This document shows positions 1 through 9,552 of a stretch of 64,000 nucleotides of DNA, piece by piece. The stretch covers positions 434,001 through 498,000 of the forward strand of contig NZ_FSQW01000002.1 in assembly GCF_900128895.1 (NCBI RefSeq). Reading direction: 5' to 3'. The stretch comes from Parasphingorhabdus marina DSM 22363 (lineage in GTDB: Bacteria > Pseudomonadota > Alphaproteobacteria > Sphingomonadales > Sphingomonadaceae). The position numbers and the translations under genes were made by a program. Below the pieces are notes generated by a model. The model was not told the origin of the DNA, searched no databases, and worked only from the letters and a program-made list of their open reading frames with translations. Each line of letters starts with the position of its first letter. Position 1 is the stretch's first letter.

Positions 1-820
1 GGTGCCGATACTGCGTGCCGGCAAAAAGCAGGCCGGCCATGAAGGCGCCGAGCGCCATCGAGAGACCGGCAACCGCGGTGAGGGCGGCTGTGGCCAAAAT
101 CAGCAAGAGCACGGCCGCCATGAACATCTCGCGGCTGCCCGTGCCGCTGACGAAACGCAGCAAGGGTTCGACAATGATACGGCCGATGAAGAAAATCGCG
201 GCGATGACAAGAACGGCTTCGAAAATGGCCCAAAATGCCGCTCCCGCCAGAGAGCCTTCCACGGTGGCACCCACGACACCAACGAAAAAAAGGATAGGCA
301 CAACTGCCAGATCCTGAAACAGAAGAATACCAAAACTGGATCTGCCCGCAGGTGCGCTCAGTCTTCGTGTTTCGGTCAACAATTGCATGACCAGAGCGGT
401 GGAAGACAGCGCGAGGCACAGTCCGAAAATAGTAGCGGCTACAAGCGAATTGCCGAACAGCAAGGCGATGCCCCCGATGGCCAGCGCACTCACTACGACT
501 TGCGCTGCACCCAGCCCGAATACCAGCCGCCGCATGTCCCACAATTGTGCGACAGACAGCTCCAGTCCGATCGTGAACAGCAGAAATATCACACCCAGTT
601 CTGCAAATCGGCGAACCCCTTCAAGGTCATCAAAAACCATCAGCTCGAGGACGGGTGTTTCGCCGACCAGTCGGCCGACCCCGAAAGGTCCAATGATCAG
701 GCCGACAAACAGAAAGCCCAGGACGGGACTGATCCCGATCTTTCGGACCAGCGGTATTACCAGCCCGGCAGCAACGAGGAAAACTATGGCTTCTCTGAGG
801 TAGGGGATTTCAGGGTGCAC
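1..820 (-). CDS. KefB/KefC-type monovalent cation:proton antiporter (CPA2), cut by the left edge
   Basis: The reverse strand is open from a GTG at 820 to the window edge (about 273 codons), with no stop. An in-frame TGA lies about 40 bases upstream and there is no ATG between, so GTG is the only reasonable start; its Shine-Dalgarno match is poor. The translation is almost wholly hydrophobic, with about eight membrane segments. It shows CPA2 family landmarks: FLLFTIGLELS, LALSSTALVMQLL, SFGILLFQDLAVVPIL and GLSMALGAFMAGLLFAGT. Members exchange K+ or Na+ for H+ across the inner membrane, often with a cytoplasmic RCK/TrkA-N domain, which here would lie beyond the edge. Family is clear; ion and regulation cannot be judged from the N-terminal part. 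Confidence 0.85.
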   Translation of the reverse strand, partial: MHPEIPYLREAIVFLVAAGLVIPLVRKIGISPVLGFLFVGLIIGPFGVGRLVGETPVLELMVFDDLEGVRRFAELGVIFLLFTIGLELSVAQLWDMRRLVFGLGAAQVVVSALAIGGIALLFGNSLVAATIFGLCLALSSTALVMQLLTETRRLSAPAGRSSFGILLFQDLAVVPILFFVGVVGATVEGSLAGAAFWAIFEAVLVIAAIFFIGRIIVEPLLRFVSGTGSREMFMAAVLLLILATAALTAVAGLSMALGAFMAGLLFAGTQYRH

Positions 821-1019
821 GATCCGTCTCTGATTATTCTCCCGGACGATAGGAAGTCATTGCAGGAAAATCGAGAGAAACCCGCATCCGGCAAAAGCAA
901 TGCAGCAAAAACTGCCCCTGCGGGTATGGGATTTGAAATCCTCCGACACGCGGCGCGGCTTCAGCGGATATCCGTTTCGCCATGGTTCAGGAATGCTGCC
1001 CTGGTTATTGGCTGCTCCC

Positions 1020-3833
1020 TCAACGGATCATGATACCGAATTTCGCATATTCTTTTGCGATCGTCGGAACGATAAACTCCGCTGCGGAAATATCCGCCTC
1101 GCTCTTCTGATCATTGCCCATTCTGGCGTGCACCAGCCCCCTCAGGTAAAGAGCGGCAGGCAGGCTTGGGCTGATGTCGAGGGCTGTATCCAGATCGAGT
1201 AGCGCCTCATCATATTGTCCCAGCTGAAAGTGCACCAGCGCGCGGCTGTCCAATATTGCACTGGGTGATCGGGACAACTGAATAGCTTTTGTGCAATCCT
1301 TCAAGGCGGATTCAAGATACAGCTTTGCCCGACCCTTGTTCCAGCAACGGTTGTTGAGCAGCTTGTGATCATTGGGCTTGGAGGAAATCAGTTCATCCAT
1401 TATTGCGATGGCTTCTTCATATTGGCCATCCTGCATCAGGACTTCAGACTCTGCGTGAGTAATGTCATCCGGTTCGATCCCGTTGCCCCTTGCCGCGTCC
1501 AGTACTTCGAGAGCCTCGTCAATTTGGCCATCCATCGCAAGAATTTCAGTCACAGCTGCAAGGGCCCGGACAGAAGACGGGTCAAGTTCCAGAGCACGTT
1601 TCGCGGATTCCAACGCGCGTTTGTCCTCCACCGTGGCGTATAACGAGGCCAGCTGGACATATGTTTTGGCATTTTCCTCCTGTTCTAGCGCCAAAAGCAA
1701 TTGTTCTGCGGCTTTGCGGTACTGGTAGGTTCCCTGGTAAAATCCGGCGAAATTTTCGTATGGCCTTGACTTGTCCGGGTGTAGCGCAATATCCGCTTCA
1801 TATGCGGCAATTATTTCCGCAAACCCGTTTGATTCCGCTGCCTGACGCGTTTCCAGCCAGGCCGGAGGATAGTCTTCCGGCGTCAGGATGCGCAGCTTTG
1901 GTGACTGGAATTTGAGCAATTTGGCCCTTTCAGCCTTCACCTCATCTGCGGGTACCTCCCACCTGGCTGTCCGCCAATATTCACTGACTGTCACTTTGCC
2001 GTCGTCAAGGCTGGTTTTCCTGGCTTGCTCATATCCTGCGATGACATCGCTCACCTCCGCGAGGCCCTGGAATTCGAATCCCTTTCCGGCAGCAGGCAGG
2101 ATCATTTCGAAATTTCGAACATAATAGCCGGGATAACTCATCGCATATGGAATCTCCTTCCATTCCGTTTTGGTGCGATTTCGCAGCAGTTTGGTGTTGC
2201 CGATATAGTTATCAACGGAATAACGGCGCCTGTTGTCGGCGAAGGACCAGGACATGGTTGCCAGTCCGCTTCCGGTGATAGAGGCTGTACCAGCTTCCCC
2301 GTCAAGAACGGCCTCACTCCTTGTAACGCTGGCCTGGTCGCCTGTGTATCGCATGATGAAAGACTGCAGCAATTCCTCATATTGTTCGACGGACACCGTG
2401 TTTTTGATTGTGCTGAGCTGGTCGACGGCAGGTCCGCGCAAGACAATTGAAATATCATAAGGTGCGGGAAAGTTGATGCCGGCACTTGCATCAATGGCGA
2501 TGCTGATATTTTCGATTGGACGCGACATTGGCAAAAGCGGAATGGACTCCAGTTCAGCTCCGGCAAGATCAAGCGGCAAAGCGTAGCGAAATGGCGGAGT
2601 ATCTCCAATGTCGGCCAGTCTGTCTCCGGTCTTTGTGCCGTCCAGCCAATAAGTGCGTCCGTCAATGGATGCTTTCACAATGATGTGATCAAATGTTCCA
2701 AAGGATGGCAACCTGTCCGGAATGGCGTCTGCCAGTGTGGAGTGTACCAACGCTGCCCTGGCGTCTATTCCAAGTCGATCCAGGAGAGTGAGAAGCAACA
2801 ATGTTTTGGCTTTGCAGTCGCCATAGCGCAGGTTCCACGTTTCTTCCGGGCTTTGGGGGGTGTAGTTACCCCCGTTGAGACCATTGAACAGGTAGCGGAC
2901 CTTGTCCTGAACCAGACGCAGCGCCGCCGCAGTCCTCTGCAAGGGGTCATCACTGGATGCAGCTATGCGCTGCACCTCCCGGTCGAGTTCGCTGCCTTCC
3001 GTGATCAGGTCGGCCGTTTGATAAAGCTTCGCGGCTGTCTGCGAGACAGATTTCCAGTCCTTGAAGCTCGTGGCTTCCACCATCGACAGGTTCGCATATC
3101 TGGCAGGCGCATCTGGCGCATTTTCCGGCTGTTTGGGAATGGGAACATTGATATTCAGAACCTGGTAATCATCCCTTCTTTCCAGTGCATGTTCTGCATC
3201 CTTGCCGGTGACCCGCCACTGGATATCGTCTGATTTCGGCCAGATCAGCTGAAACCTGCCAAATTGTGCCCGGACCGGTTCGGCAAGAAGTGCATCGGTA
3301 AACTGCACATGGCCTTCAAGCGCCGGATCCAAAATCGTGGTAGAAGCTTTCATGCGGACGAGATCCCCTATCCGCAAGCCCTCCAGCTGCATGAACGCTG
3401 TCAGTATTCCGTCTACCTGTAATTGCTCCAGCCCGGCTTCGCGCCGAAGAATTTCAAACTTGTTGCCACTGGCCAGTACATCAATGACTTCGCCGTCCCG
3501 GATGATATGGACTTCATGGACTATGAAATCTCCAAGGTCCGGGTGCCAGGCGCCTTGCAACCTGCCAATCTGTGAAAGGACCTCGCTGGACGATGCCCGC
3601 AGTACCAGATCGCGGTAAATCCAACCCTGTCCACCTTCGAGTTTTACATTTTGGTCAACAGAGACAAGGGCATCGCTGGAGGACGCTCCCTTCGCCAAAA
3701 CGTCTGAAATGTCGACCTCGTCAACCCATTCCGGAACCGGCTGATACAGGGGTTGCTCACCTGCAATCGCCGAAGACGAGGCGACAATTGCAACAGTTGC
3801 GGCAACAACAGGCTGCCAAAAAAACCTTTTCAA
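1020..3833 (-). CDS. Exported DUF3857/transglutaminase-like protein with C-terminal TPR repeats
   Basis: About 937 residues from a TTG at 3833 preceded by CAGGGG at good spacing. A longer frame to 3881 also starts with TTG and has no better support. The N-terminus is a classic signal peptide (KRFF, hydrophobic core, SSAIA/GEQ). A DUF3857-like beta domain follows. A transglutaminase-like domain comes next, with putative catalytic Cys near residue 340 (RYGDCKAK), His near 383 (FDHI) and Asp near 398 (YWLDGTK). The last 250 residues are TPR helices (around LELDPSS and LDISPSLPAA). Such proteins are periplasmic or envelope-linked and their substrates are mostly unknown. It lies alone between the antiporter and the acyl-CoA dehydrogenase, on the same strand as both. 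Domain calls are solid; function is unknown. Confidence 0.85.
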   Translation of the reverse strand: MKRFFWQPVVAATVAIVASSSAIAGEQPLYQPVPEWVDEVDISDVLAKGASSSDALVSVDQNVKLEGGQGWIYRDLVLRASSSEVLSQIGRLQGAWHPDLGDFIVHEVHIIRDGEVIDVLASGNKFEILRREAGLEQLQVDGILTAFMQLEGLRIGDLVRMKASTTILDPALEGHVQFTDALLAEPVRAQFGRFQLIWPKSDDIQWRVTGKDAEHALERRDDYQVLNINVPIPKQPENAPDAPARYANLSMVEATSFKDWKSVSQTAAKLYQTADLITEGSELDREVQRIAASSDDPLQRTAAALRLVQDKVRYLFNGLNGGNYTPQSPEETWNLRYGDCKAKTLLLLTLLDRLGIDARAALVHSTLADAIPDRLPSFGTFDHIIVKASIDGRTYWLDGTKTGDRLADIGDTPPFRYALPLDLAGAELESIPLLPMSRPIENISIAIDASAGINFPAPYDISIVLRGPAVDQLSTIKNTVSVEQYEELLQSFIMRYTGDQASVTRSEAVLDGEAGTASITGSGLATMSWSFADNRRRYSVDNYIGNTKLLRNRTKTEWKEIPYAMSYPGYYVRNFEMILPAAGKGFEFQGLAEVSDVIAGYEQARKTSLDDGKVTVSEYWRTARWEVPADEVKAERAKLLKFQSPKLRILTPEDYPPAWLETRQAAESNGFAEIIAAYEADIALHPDKSRPYENFAGFYQGTYQYRKAAEQLLLALEQEENAKTYVQLASLYATVEDKRALESAKRALELDPSSVRALAAVTEILAMDGQIDEALEVLDAARGNGIEPDDITHAESEVLMQDGQYEEAIAIMDELISSKPNDHKLLNNRCWNKGRAKLYLESALKDCTKAIQLSRSPSAILDSRALVHFQLGQYDEALLDLDTALDISPSLPAALYLRGLVHARMGNDQKSEADISAAEFIVPTIAKEYAKFGIMIR

Positions 3834-3945
3834 ATCAAATGCCCCTGCAGTCACGCCAGCTAATTGCAGCTGGCGAATCAATAAATCAGAGGCTGAAACT
3901 ACAGAGCACGCATCAGGCTGTCGCCTTTTTTATGAGCTGAGCTTC

Positions 3946-5223
3946 TCACTTTTTCTTCCGGTTCAAGAATCCGAACATGTCTCCGCCGATCTTGCGCATC
4001 TGGATTTCTTCGGCGCCCTCCGTGATGCGATAACGGCGGTGGTGGCGGTAGATATGCTCGAACGGTTTGTGCCGCGAATAGCCCATCCCGCCATGAACCT
4101 GCATCGCCCGGTCCGCGGCATCACAGCACAGACGGTTTGCGCGATAGTTGCACATCGAGACCTGGGCCGACAGATATTTGGCAACGTCGGGTTTGGGCAT
4201 CGTGTCCATCTTTGCAGCGGTGGCATAGATCAGCTGCCGGAGCATGGCGGCTTCGGTATGCAGTTCAACCAGCGGGAACTGGATTCCCTGATTGATTGCC
4301 AGCGGCTTGCCGAACGGTTTGCGTTCACCGGCATATCGTACCGCTTCGTCGATACAATATTGGGCCGCGCCCAGAGAGGAAGCGGCCTGCCGGATGCGGT
4401 TTTCGTGCACGAAATGCTGGGCACAGGCAAGCCCCATATCCAGATCTCCGAGCACGGCGTCGGCGGGGATCCAGACATTGGTCAGACTGCATTTGGGATG
4501 GTCAGTGGGCATGTTGAATGTCCACATATATTCGCCGATTTCGAAACCTTCTGCGTCCACCGGCACCAGAAAACAGCCGATACCCTGGGCATCACCGTCC
4601 TTGCCGCGATGACGGGCGAAGGTCATCACATGGGTGGCGACATGCAGCCCGGTCGTCCACATCTTGTTGCCATTTATCAGCCAGCCATCCACGCCGTCTC
4701 GTGTTTCGGGTACGGCGGTGGTGTCCATCCAGGTCGCATCGGATCCATGATGTTCTTCGGTCAGGCCAAAGCACCATTTCATCTCCCCGCGCAGCATGGC
4801 CGGAATAAATTCCAGCTTCTGCTTCTCTGTGCCGAAATCCCGGACCATTAGCGGTTGCACAAGGTTACCGACAATCGAATTTTCGTTCTGGAGATCATTG
4901 TGGAGACCAAGTCCTTTGTGAGCCAGGTGCTCTCGAATTCGCGCCATCGCCAGATTGGACCCGTCCTTGCCGCCAAATTCCTCGGGCAGCGCGAAGCGAA
5001 AATGGCCTGCTGCATCGGCTGTCTTGCGCATTTCGTCGAGCAGGTCTTCCCACTCTTTGGACGGCAAGCCATCATTATCCCAGTCGGTGCGGGAATTTTC
5101 GCGCCGATGATCAAAAAAGCGGATATTGTCATCGCGCTGTTCAATCGGTTTGATTTCCGCTTCGATGAAGTCATCGAGCACAGTTAAATAGTCTTCAATC
5201 TCCTGGGGAATTTCAAAACTCAT
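3946..5223 (-). CDS. Acyl-CoA dehydrogenase family protein (ACAD10/11-like)
   Basis: 425 residues from ATG 5223 (MSFEIPQEIEDYL). The frame stays open further upstream, but that part lies inside the preceding gene and does not look like protein. FAD acyl-CoA dehydrogenase features are in order: substrate/FAD region CFGLTEEHHGSDATWM, middle beta domain, and C-terminal helical domain ending in QVHGGMGYSRHKPFEHIYRHHRRYRI-type sequence (split here as QVHGGMGYSRHKPFEHIY). The start overlaps the stop of the upstream APH-type kinase gene by 11 bases, so the two are translationally coupled. The same two modules are fused in the mammalian ACAD10/11 proteins and adjacent in the Pseudomonas levulinate (lva) cluster, where the kinase phosphorylates 4-hydroxyacyl-CoA. 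By analogy this pair may process hydroxyacyl-CoA esters; the substrate is inference. Confidence 0.9.
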   Translation of the reverse strand: MSFEIPQEIEDYLTVLDDFIEAEIKPIEQRDDNIRFFDHRRENSRTDWDNDGLPSKEWEDLLDEMRKTADAAGHFRFALPEEFGGKDGSNLAMARIREHLAHKGLGLHNDLQNENSIVGNLVQPLMVRDFGTEKQKLEFIPAMLRGEMKWCFGLTEEHHGSDATWMDTTAVPETRDGVDGWLINGNKMWTTGLHVATHVMTFARHRGKDGDAQGIGCFLVPVDAEGFEIGEYMWTFNMPTDHPKCSLTNVWIPADAVLGDLDMGLACAQHFVHENRIRQAASSLGAAQYCIDEAVRYAGERKPFGKPLAINQGIQFPLVELHTEAAMLRQLIYATAAKMDTMPKPDVAKYLSAQVSMCNYRANRLCCDAADRAMQVHGGMGYSRHKPFEHIYRHHRRYRITEGAEEIQMRKIGGDMFGFLNRKKK

Positions 5224-6625
5224 TTTGGCTGCTCCATTTTTTGAGGGCGGTCTGCAATCCGGCATATCGGGGCTGGTCAATGGACAGTCGTTCCAGCGCA
5301 GACAGCCGCAAATGATCCCAGAGACCGGGGGTTGCGATGTCGAGAACGCCTTCTGAAAGCGCCCGGCACACCTGTCCATGATCATATCCGATAGCGGCGA
5401 GCCGCCGTTGCTGTGCATCGGCAAATAGGCGGCCCCAGTCTTCTTGACGCTGCAAAATACCCAGCGCATTGCCGGCCACACGTGACTGGAACTTGTTGTG
5501 ACCTTTGAGGCCCGGCAGGACATGCTCGCTGTTCCAGTCCTGTAACGCTGTCAGCAGCTCGCCATAGGCGGTTTCGCCTTTGACGGATTCCGGACCCGAG
5601 GTTTGCCAGTCGAGCTTCGTACAGATTTCCGGTGGCAGTAATTCTTCGAACAGCAGGGCGAGATCAATCTCGACTTCCGATACGCGCCGACCGATCACGG
5701 TGCGTTCCAGCGAGCGATCCCCGCCGGATCTCCATATTTCTCCCATCACCATGCAGGCGACGCCCCACCATAAGGTGGAGTAGATCAGCCAGAAACGAAA
5801 GCGGTCGTTGTCCACTTCCTCGCCCGAATGCCGGGCATAAGCCGCCAGAAAATTGTCCTTGCTGTCAAAACCGCCGGCGATCTGGTCATAGCGACCAAAA
5901 CGCCAGCTTGGTGTACACAGATAGGCCAGATCCTGTACCGGATCGCCAAAGCGAGCGAGCTCCCAATCCAGAACAGCTGATATGCCGTCCGGCGTGATCA
6001 TGAGGTTACCCATCCGGAAATCACCATGTACCGGCTTGCGCACATCAGTTTTAGGCGCATTTTCAAACAGCCAGTGAAAGGCAAATTCGTAAATCGGAAT
6101 CGCACCGCCAATTTCGTGATATTTGTCCTTCTGCAACTGTATCAGCTGGACGGGCGTAAAATATTCCAGATTTTCAGGCAGTGTGGCCGGATCCATGTTG
6201 TGGATGGCGGCCAATTCGGCGGCGCACTGGCTGGAAAGGGCTTTTTCAGCTTTGGCAAATTCCGGATTTCCCAGAATCTTGTGGGGCAGGGTCTCGCCCC
6301 TGGCCCGTTCCATGAAAAAGCCTTCTCCGATACCATCTTCTGGTGTCAGACGGCCGCGAACCACCGGAGCAGTCACGCCTTGTTTTGCAGCTTGCTCGAT
6401 CACGTCGGCCTGAGTCGACAGAGGAATCCCCCGCAACCCTTCATCATCGGCAGAGATGCCCGACGGGAGCCGGCGCAGGACAAATTCCTCCCCACCAAAA
6501 ACAAAGGCCCAGCTTTCCATGCTGGCACCACCTGACAGGCGCTGCAATTCGCTGATTTTCCCGTCTGCTTTCAATGCCCTGACACATGCCGCAGACAGTT
6601 TTTCTTCAAATAAGGCCGGTTCCAT
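5213..6625 (-). CDS. APH/choline-kinase-fold phosphotransferase with extra C-terminal domain
   Basis: 470 residues. Residues 1-320 are an aminoglycoside-phosphotransferase fold. It has a Brenner motif HGDFRMGNLM (H200, D202, N207) and the metal-binding DWE (D220-E222). An additional domain of roughly 110 residues (about 355-465, helical, containing ESVKGETAYGELLTALQDW) follows; it resembles the small domain annotated as DUF6285 in bacterial proteins of this class, though this was not searched. First gene of a two-gene unit: its stop lies inside the start of the acyl-CoA dehydrogenase. Related kinases act on 4-hydroxyacyl-CoA in levulinate catabolism, which suggests an acyl-CoA substrate rather than an antibiotic. 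Fold call is firm; substrate is inferred. Confidence 0.85.
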   Translation of the reverse strand: MEPALFEEKLSAACVRALKADGKISELQRLSGGASMESWAFVFGGEEFVLRRLPSGISADDEGLRGIPLSTQADVIEQAAKQGVTAPVVRGRLTPEDGIGEGFFMERARGETLPHKILGNPEFAKAEKALSSQCAAELAAIHNMDPATLPENLEYFTPVQLIQLQKDKYHEIGGAIPIYEFAFHWLFENAPKTDVRKPVHGDFRMGNLMITPDGISAVLDWELARFGDPVQDLAYLCTPSWRFGRYDQIAGGFDSKDNFLAAYARHSGEEVDNDRFRFWLIYSTLWWGVACMVMGEIWRSGGDRSLERTVIGRRVSEVEIDLALLFEELLPPEICTKLDWQTSGPESVKGETAYGELLTALQDWNSEHVLPGLKGHNKFQSRVAGNALGILQRQEDWGRLFADAQQRRLAAIGYDHGQVCRALSEGVLDIATPGLWDHLRLSALERLSIDQPRYAGLQTALKKWSSQNEF

Positions 6626-6771
6626 CCAGATAACTTAATTGACCGATTAAAAATAGGCAATCGCAATCGGAGATGCGTCCGGGCGACATGAGGAAACTTG
6701 CAACCAGGTGCTTTCGCCCCTAACTGCGGGAGCATGATTGATCACCTATATTTATACGGCAAGGGGCATTT

Positions 6772-7707
6772 ATGAGGGCGTTTATTTTTCCGGGGCAGGG
6801 CAGTCAGGCCGTCGGCATGGGCAAGGAACTGGCGGAGTCTCACTCGACTGCCAAGGAAGTGTTCCAGGAAGTGGATCACGCGCTCGAACAAAATCTGTTT
6901 CGGTTGATGTGCGAAGGCCCGGAAGACGAATTGACGCTCACCGAAAACGCGCAGCCCGCGATCATGGCCAATGCGATTGCGACGTTCCGGGTGATGGAAA
7001 AGGACGGCGGCAGGGATATTGATGAACTTTGCAGCTATGTCGCCGGCCACAGCCTGGGCGAATATTCCGCGCTTTGTGGTGCAGGTGCCCTGAATCTGAC
7101 GACCACGGCAAAACTTTTGAAGCTGCGTGGACAGGCCATGCAAAAGGCTGTTCCGGTTGGCGAAGGCGGAATGGCGGCCCTGCTGGGTGCGGACATCAAA
7201 AAGGCGTCGGGTCTGGCAAAGGCATCTGCACAAGGTGAAGTGTGTACGGTAGCCAATGACAATGATCCCACCCAGGTTGTCATTTCCGGTCATATGGCCG
7301 CCATTGATCGCGCGATTGCGGCTACCAAAGAGCACAATATCAAGCGGGGATTGAAACTGCCCGTGTCTGCCCCTTTTCACTGTTCGCTGATGAAGCCGGC
7401 GGCCGAAGCGATGGAAGAGGCACTGGCTGAAGCCACCATTTTGCCGCCGAAGGTCCCGGTTTTCGCGAATGTCACTGCTGACGCCGCTGATGATGTGGAT
7501 GTCATCCGGCAATTGCTGGTCGAACAGGTCACAGGTACCGTTCGCTGGCGGGAGTCGGTTCTGGCCATGTCCGAAGCGGGCGTCGGAGAGTTTGTGGAAT
7601 TTGGCGGCAAGGTTCTCGGCGGCATGGTGAAGCGCATCAACCGGGATTCCGGCAACGTCAGCCTGGTATCAATGGCCGACATCGAAGCCTTTCTGAAAGA
7701 AGTCTGA
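6772..7707 (+). CDS. fabD: Malonyl-CoA:ACP transacylase FabD
   Basis: 311 residues, normal family length. Catalyses transfer of the malonyl group from CoA to holo-ACP, the entry step of type II fatty acid synthesis in the cytoplasm. Landmarks: FPGQGSQ near the N-terminus, nucleophile S94 in GHSLGEYS, R119 in KLRGQAM and catalytic H203 in PFHCS. ATG 6772 is preceded by AAGGGG at correct spacing. First gene of a fab cluster (GNAT, fabG, small exported protein, acpP, fabF, mltG) read rightwards. The 146 bases before it separate it from the divergent kinase gene and should hold promoters for both; no convincing boxes could be assigned by eye. Confidence 0.97.
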   Translation: MRAFIFPGQGSQAVGMGKELAESHSTAKEVFQEVDHALEQNLFRLMCEGPEDELTLTENAQPAIMANAIATFRVMEKDGGRDIDELCSYVAGHSLGEYSALCGAGALNLTTTAKLLKLRGQAMQKAVPVGEGGMAALLGADIKKASGLAKASAQGEVCTVANDNDPTQVVISGHMAAIDRAIAATKEHNIKRGLKLPVSAPFHCSLMKPAAEAMEEALAEATILPPKVPVFANVTADAADDVDVIRQLLVEQVTGTVRWRESVLAMSEAGVGEFVEFGGKVLGGMVKRINRDSGNVSLVSMADIEAFLKEV

Positions 7708-7708
7708 C

Positions 7709-8140
7709 TTGTCGGTTCCGGACGGCCTCGAAATTTTCGAGATAACAGCGGACAACAAGGCGGTCATGGACAATGTCGCGGCTGACCTGTTTGATGAACC
7801 GGTCCAACAGGATTTGCTTGCCGCCTTCCTGATGGAACCGACTCACTGGCTGGTGGTTGCGGTTCTGGATGACCAGGTCATCGGCAAATCCTCCGCCATT
7901 GTTCACAAAAGGCCGGACAAGCCTGATGAACTGTATCTCGACGAGATTGACGTTATCCCCAAATATCGTCGGCGGGGGATCGCCAAAAAGATCCTCGACC
8001 ACATGCTGGTGCTGGCGGACAAACGCGGCTGCGAAGAATGCTGGCTAGGAACCGAAAAAGACAATATAGCAGCCCGCAAGCTTTATGAGTCCAACGGCGC
8101 CAAAGCCGAAGACATTGTGCTCTATTATCTGGAATACTGA
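7709..8140 (+). CDS. GNAT family N-acetyltransferase
   Basis: 143 residues. The TTG start at 7709 follows the fabD stop by one base. An internal ATG at 7766 would remove the first strand of the fold, so TTG is preferred. The acetyl-CoA binding motif A is clear (LYLDEIDVIPKYRRRGIAKK, R/Q-x-x-G-x-A type), followed by a motif B-like ENIAARKLYESNGAK-type stretch (DNIAARKLYESNGAK). Its position between fabD and fabG indicates co-transcription with lipid synthesis, but the acceptor could be a protein, peptide or small molecule. No signal peptide. The family is sure; the substrate is unknown. Confidence 0.85.
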   Translation: MSVPDGLEIFEITADNKAVMDNVAADLFDEPVQQDLLAAFLMEPTHWLVVAVLDDQVIGKSSAIVHKRPDKPDELYLDEIDVIPKYRRRGIAKKILDHMLVLADKRGCEECWLGTEKDNIAARKLYESNGAKAEDIVLYYLEY

Positions 8141-8160
8141 TCACGCCGAGGGAGAAGTGA

Positions 8161-8904
8161 ATGTTTGATCTGACGGGAAAAACCGCTCTGGTAACTGGTG
8201 CCTCGGGCGGAATTGGTTCGGCCATCGCCAAATCACTGGCGGCCCAGGGGGCCACACTGGCGATTTCCGGCACCCGCAAGCTGACACTGATGGAACTGGT
8301 CCCGGAGCTGGCTGGAGAGGGCCATGCGGTCATCCCCTGCAACCTGTCCGACCCCGATGAAGTCAACGGCCTGGTGCCGGAGGTGATCGAAAAACTGGGC
8401 AAGATTGACATTTTGATCAACAATGCCGGAATCACCCGGGACGGTCTGGCGATGCGCATGTCGGACGAGGACTGGTCCGATGTGCTTCAGGTCAATCTGG
8501 AATCGGCCTTCCGACTGGCCCGCGCAGCTGCCCGCCCGATGATGAAAGCCCGCAGCGGGCGGATCATTTCGATCACATCGGTGGTCGGTGCAACCGGCAA
8601 TCCGGGGCAGGTCAATTATGTCGCGTCCAAGGCGGGGCTGGTGGGAATGTCCAAGGCGCTGGCTCAGGAACTGGCTTCGCGGGGAATAACTGTGAATTGC
8701 GTCGCGCCAGGGTTCATCGCTTCGCCCATGACCGATGCGCTGACCGATGCCCAGAAAGCGGATATCAACGCGAAGATTCCTGCCGGGAAAATGGGTAATG
8801 GTGATGATATTGGTGCAGCTGTGACCTATCTCGCCAGCGACGAGGCCTCTTATGTCACCGGCCAGACCCTGCACGTCAACGGCGGCATGGCGATGATCAG
8901 CTGA
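8161..8904 (+). CDS. fabG: 3-oxoacyl-ACP reductase FabG
   Basis: 247 residues, exact family size. NADPH-dependent reduction of 3-oxoacyl-ACP in the elongation cycle. Short-chain dehydrogenase features: Rossmann GASGGIG at 13-19, NNAG (ILINNAGITRDGLAMRM), catalytic S140, Y153 and K157 (NYVASKAG). ATG 8161 has GGGAGAAGTGA just upstream. Position between fabD and acpP supports FabG rather than another SDR. Confidence 0.96.
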   Translation: MFDLTGKTALVTGASGGIGSAIAKSLAAQGATLAISGTRKLTLMELVPELAGEGHAVIPCNLSDPDEVNGLVPEVIEKLGKIDILINNAGITRDGLAMRMSDEDWSDVLQVNLESAFRLARAAARPMMKARSGRIISITSVVGATGNPGQVNYVASKAGLVGMSKALAQELASRGITVNCVAPGFIASPMTDALTDAQKADINAKIPAGKMGNGDDIGAAVTYLASDEASYVTGQTLHVNGGMAMIS

Positions 8905-8916
8905 GGCTGACTGGCC

Positions 8917-9456
8917 ATGGTAACAGGATTGATGGCCCTGGCTCTCGCGGCGAGCCCGGCAGAAGAGCGACCAACCGCCGGAATTCTGACAGTGCCGCAT
9001 ATCGATTGCATCAGCAGGCAAGTCTCTCCGGCTGATTCTCGCAACTGGTTCAATATGGCCCGTTCGGGTCGCGAAACGGACGCATTTGTGATGGCGGAGT
9101 CTCCCGCCATGCGCTGCCGGAAAGATCATGGCTGGACGCAGGCACAAACCCGGACGGCTTTTCGCGTGGCTCTTATGGATGGCTGGATGCGCGAGGACGG
9201 CCTGATCAGCAAAATCCGGAAAATTGGCGATTTCAGGGATTTTCTCGACAGCTATTATGCCGACAATGTCAAGCCGGATGGCAGGCATATTCTGGAACAC
9301 CTGTTCGTGTCGGGCAAAATGGACCGGGATCTGACCGCAGAAGGCTATCCAGCGGACCCGGAATCCCGGGAACTGGCCTACAATTACTGGGAATGGCGCG
9401 GAGCGCTGTGGGATCTGGAAGAAGAATTCCGAAAAGGTGCGTCAGACAAACCCTGA
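8917..9456 (+). CDS. Small exported protein of unknown function in the fab cluster
   Basis: 179 residues. A short hydrophobic N-terminus (MVTGLMALALAASPAEE) looks like a signal peptide. The rest is soluble, rich in charged and aromatic residues, with two Cys (IDCISR, MRCRKD) that could form a disulfide. No known domain is recognised. The C-terminal half is helical and acidic (YNYWEWRGALWDLEEEFRK). It starts 13 bases after fabG and is probably co-transcribed with it; a role in lipid metabolism cannot be inferred from position alone. An alternative start at the second Met (GLM) would shorten the signal peptide. Confidence 0.7.
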   Translation: MVTGLMALALAASPAEERPTAGILTVPHIDCISRQVSPADSRNWFNMARSGRETDAFVMAESPAMRCRKDHGWTQAQTRTAFRVALMDGWMREDGLISKIRKIGDFRDFLDSYYADNVKPDGRHILEHLFVSGKMDRDLTAEGYPADPESRELAYNYWEWRGALWDLEEEFRKGASDKP

Positions 9457-9552
9457 AGGGCAGGGCACAAACCGGCTCTTGCCCTCTTGCAAGCGACGGC
9501 CCATGTCTCTAGGACGAAATTGAAATTCATTCCTAACGAAGAAGGAACTCCC

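Noticed and set aside
2-1033. Long plus-strand open frame
   Set aside because: It is antisense to the clear CPA2 antiporter frame, and its product is Arg/Gln/Glu-rich without any known pattern.
8233-9300. Long minus-strand frame across fabG and the small exported gene
   Set aside because: Antisense shadow of recognised genes with His/Arg-rich low-value translation.
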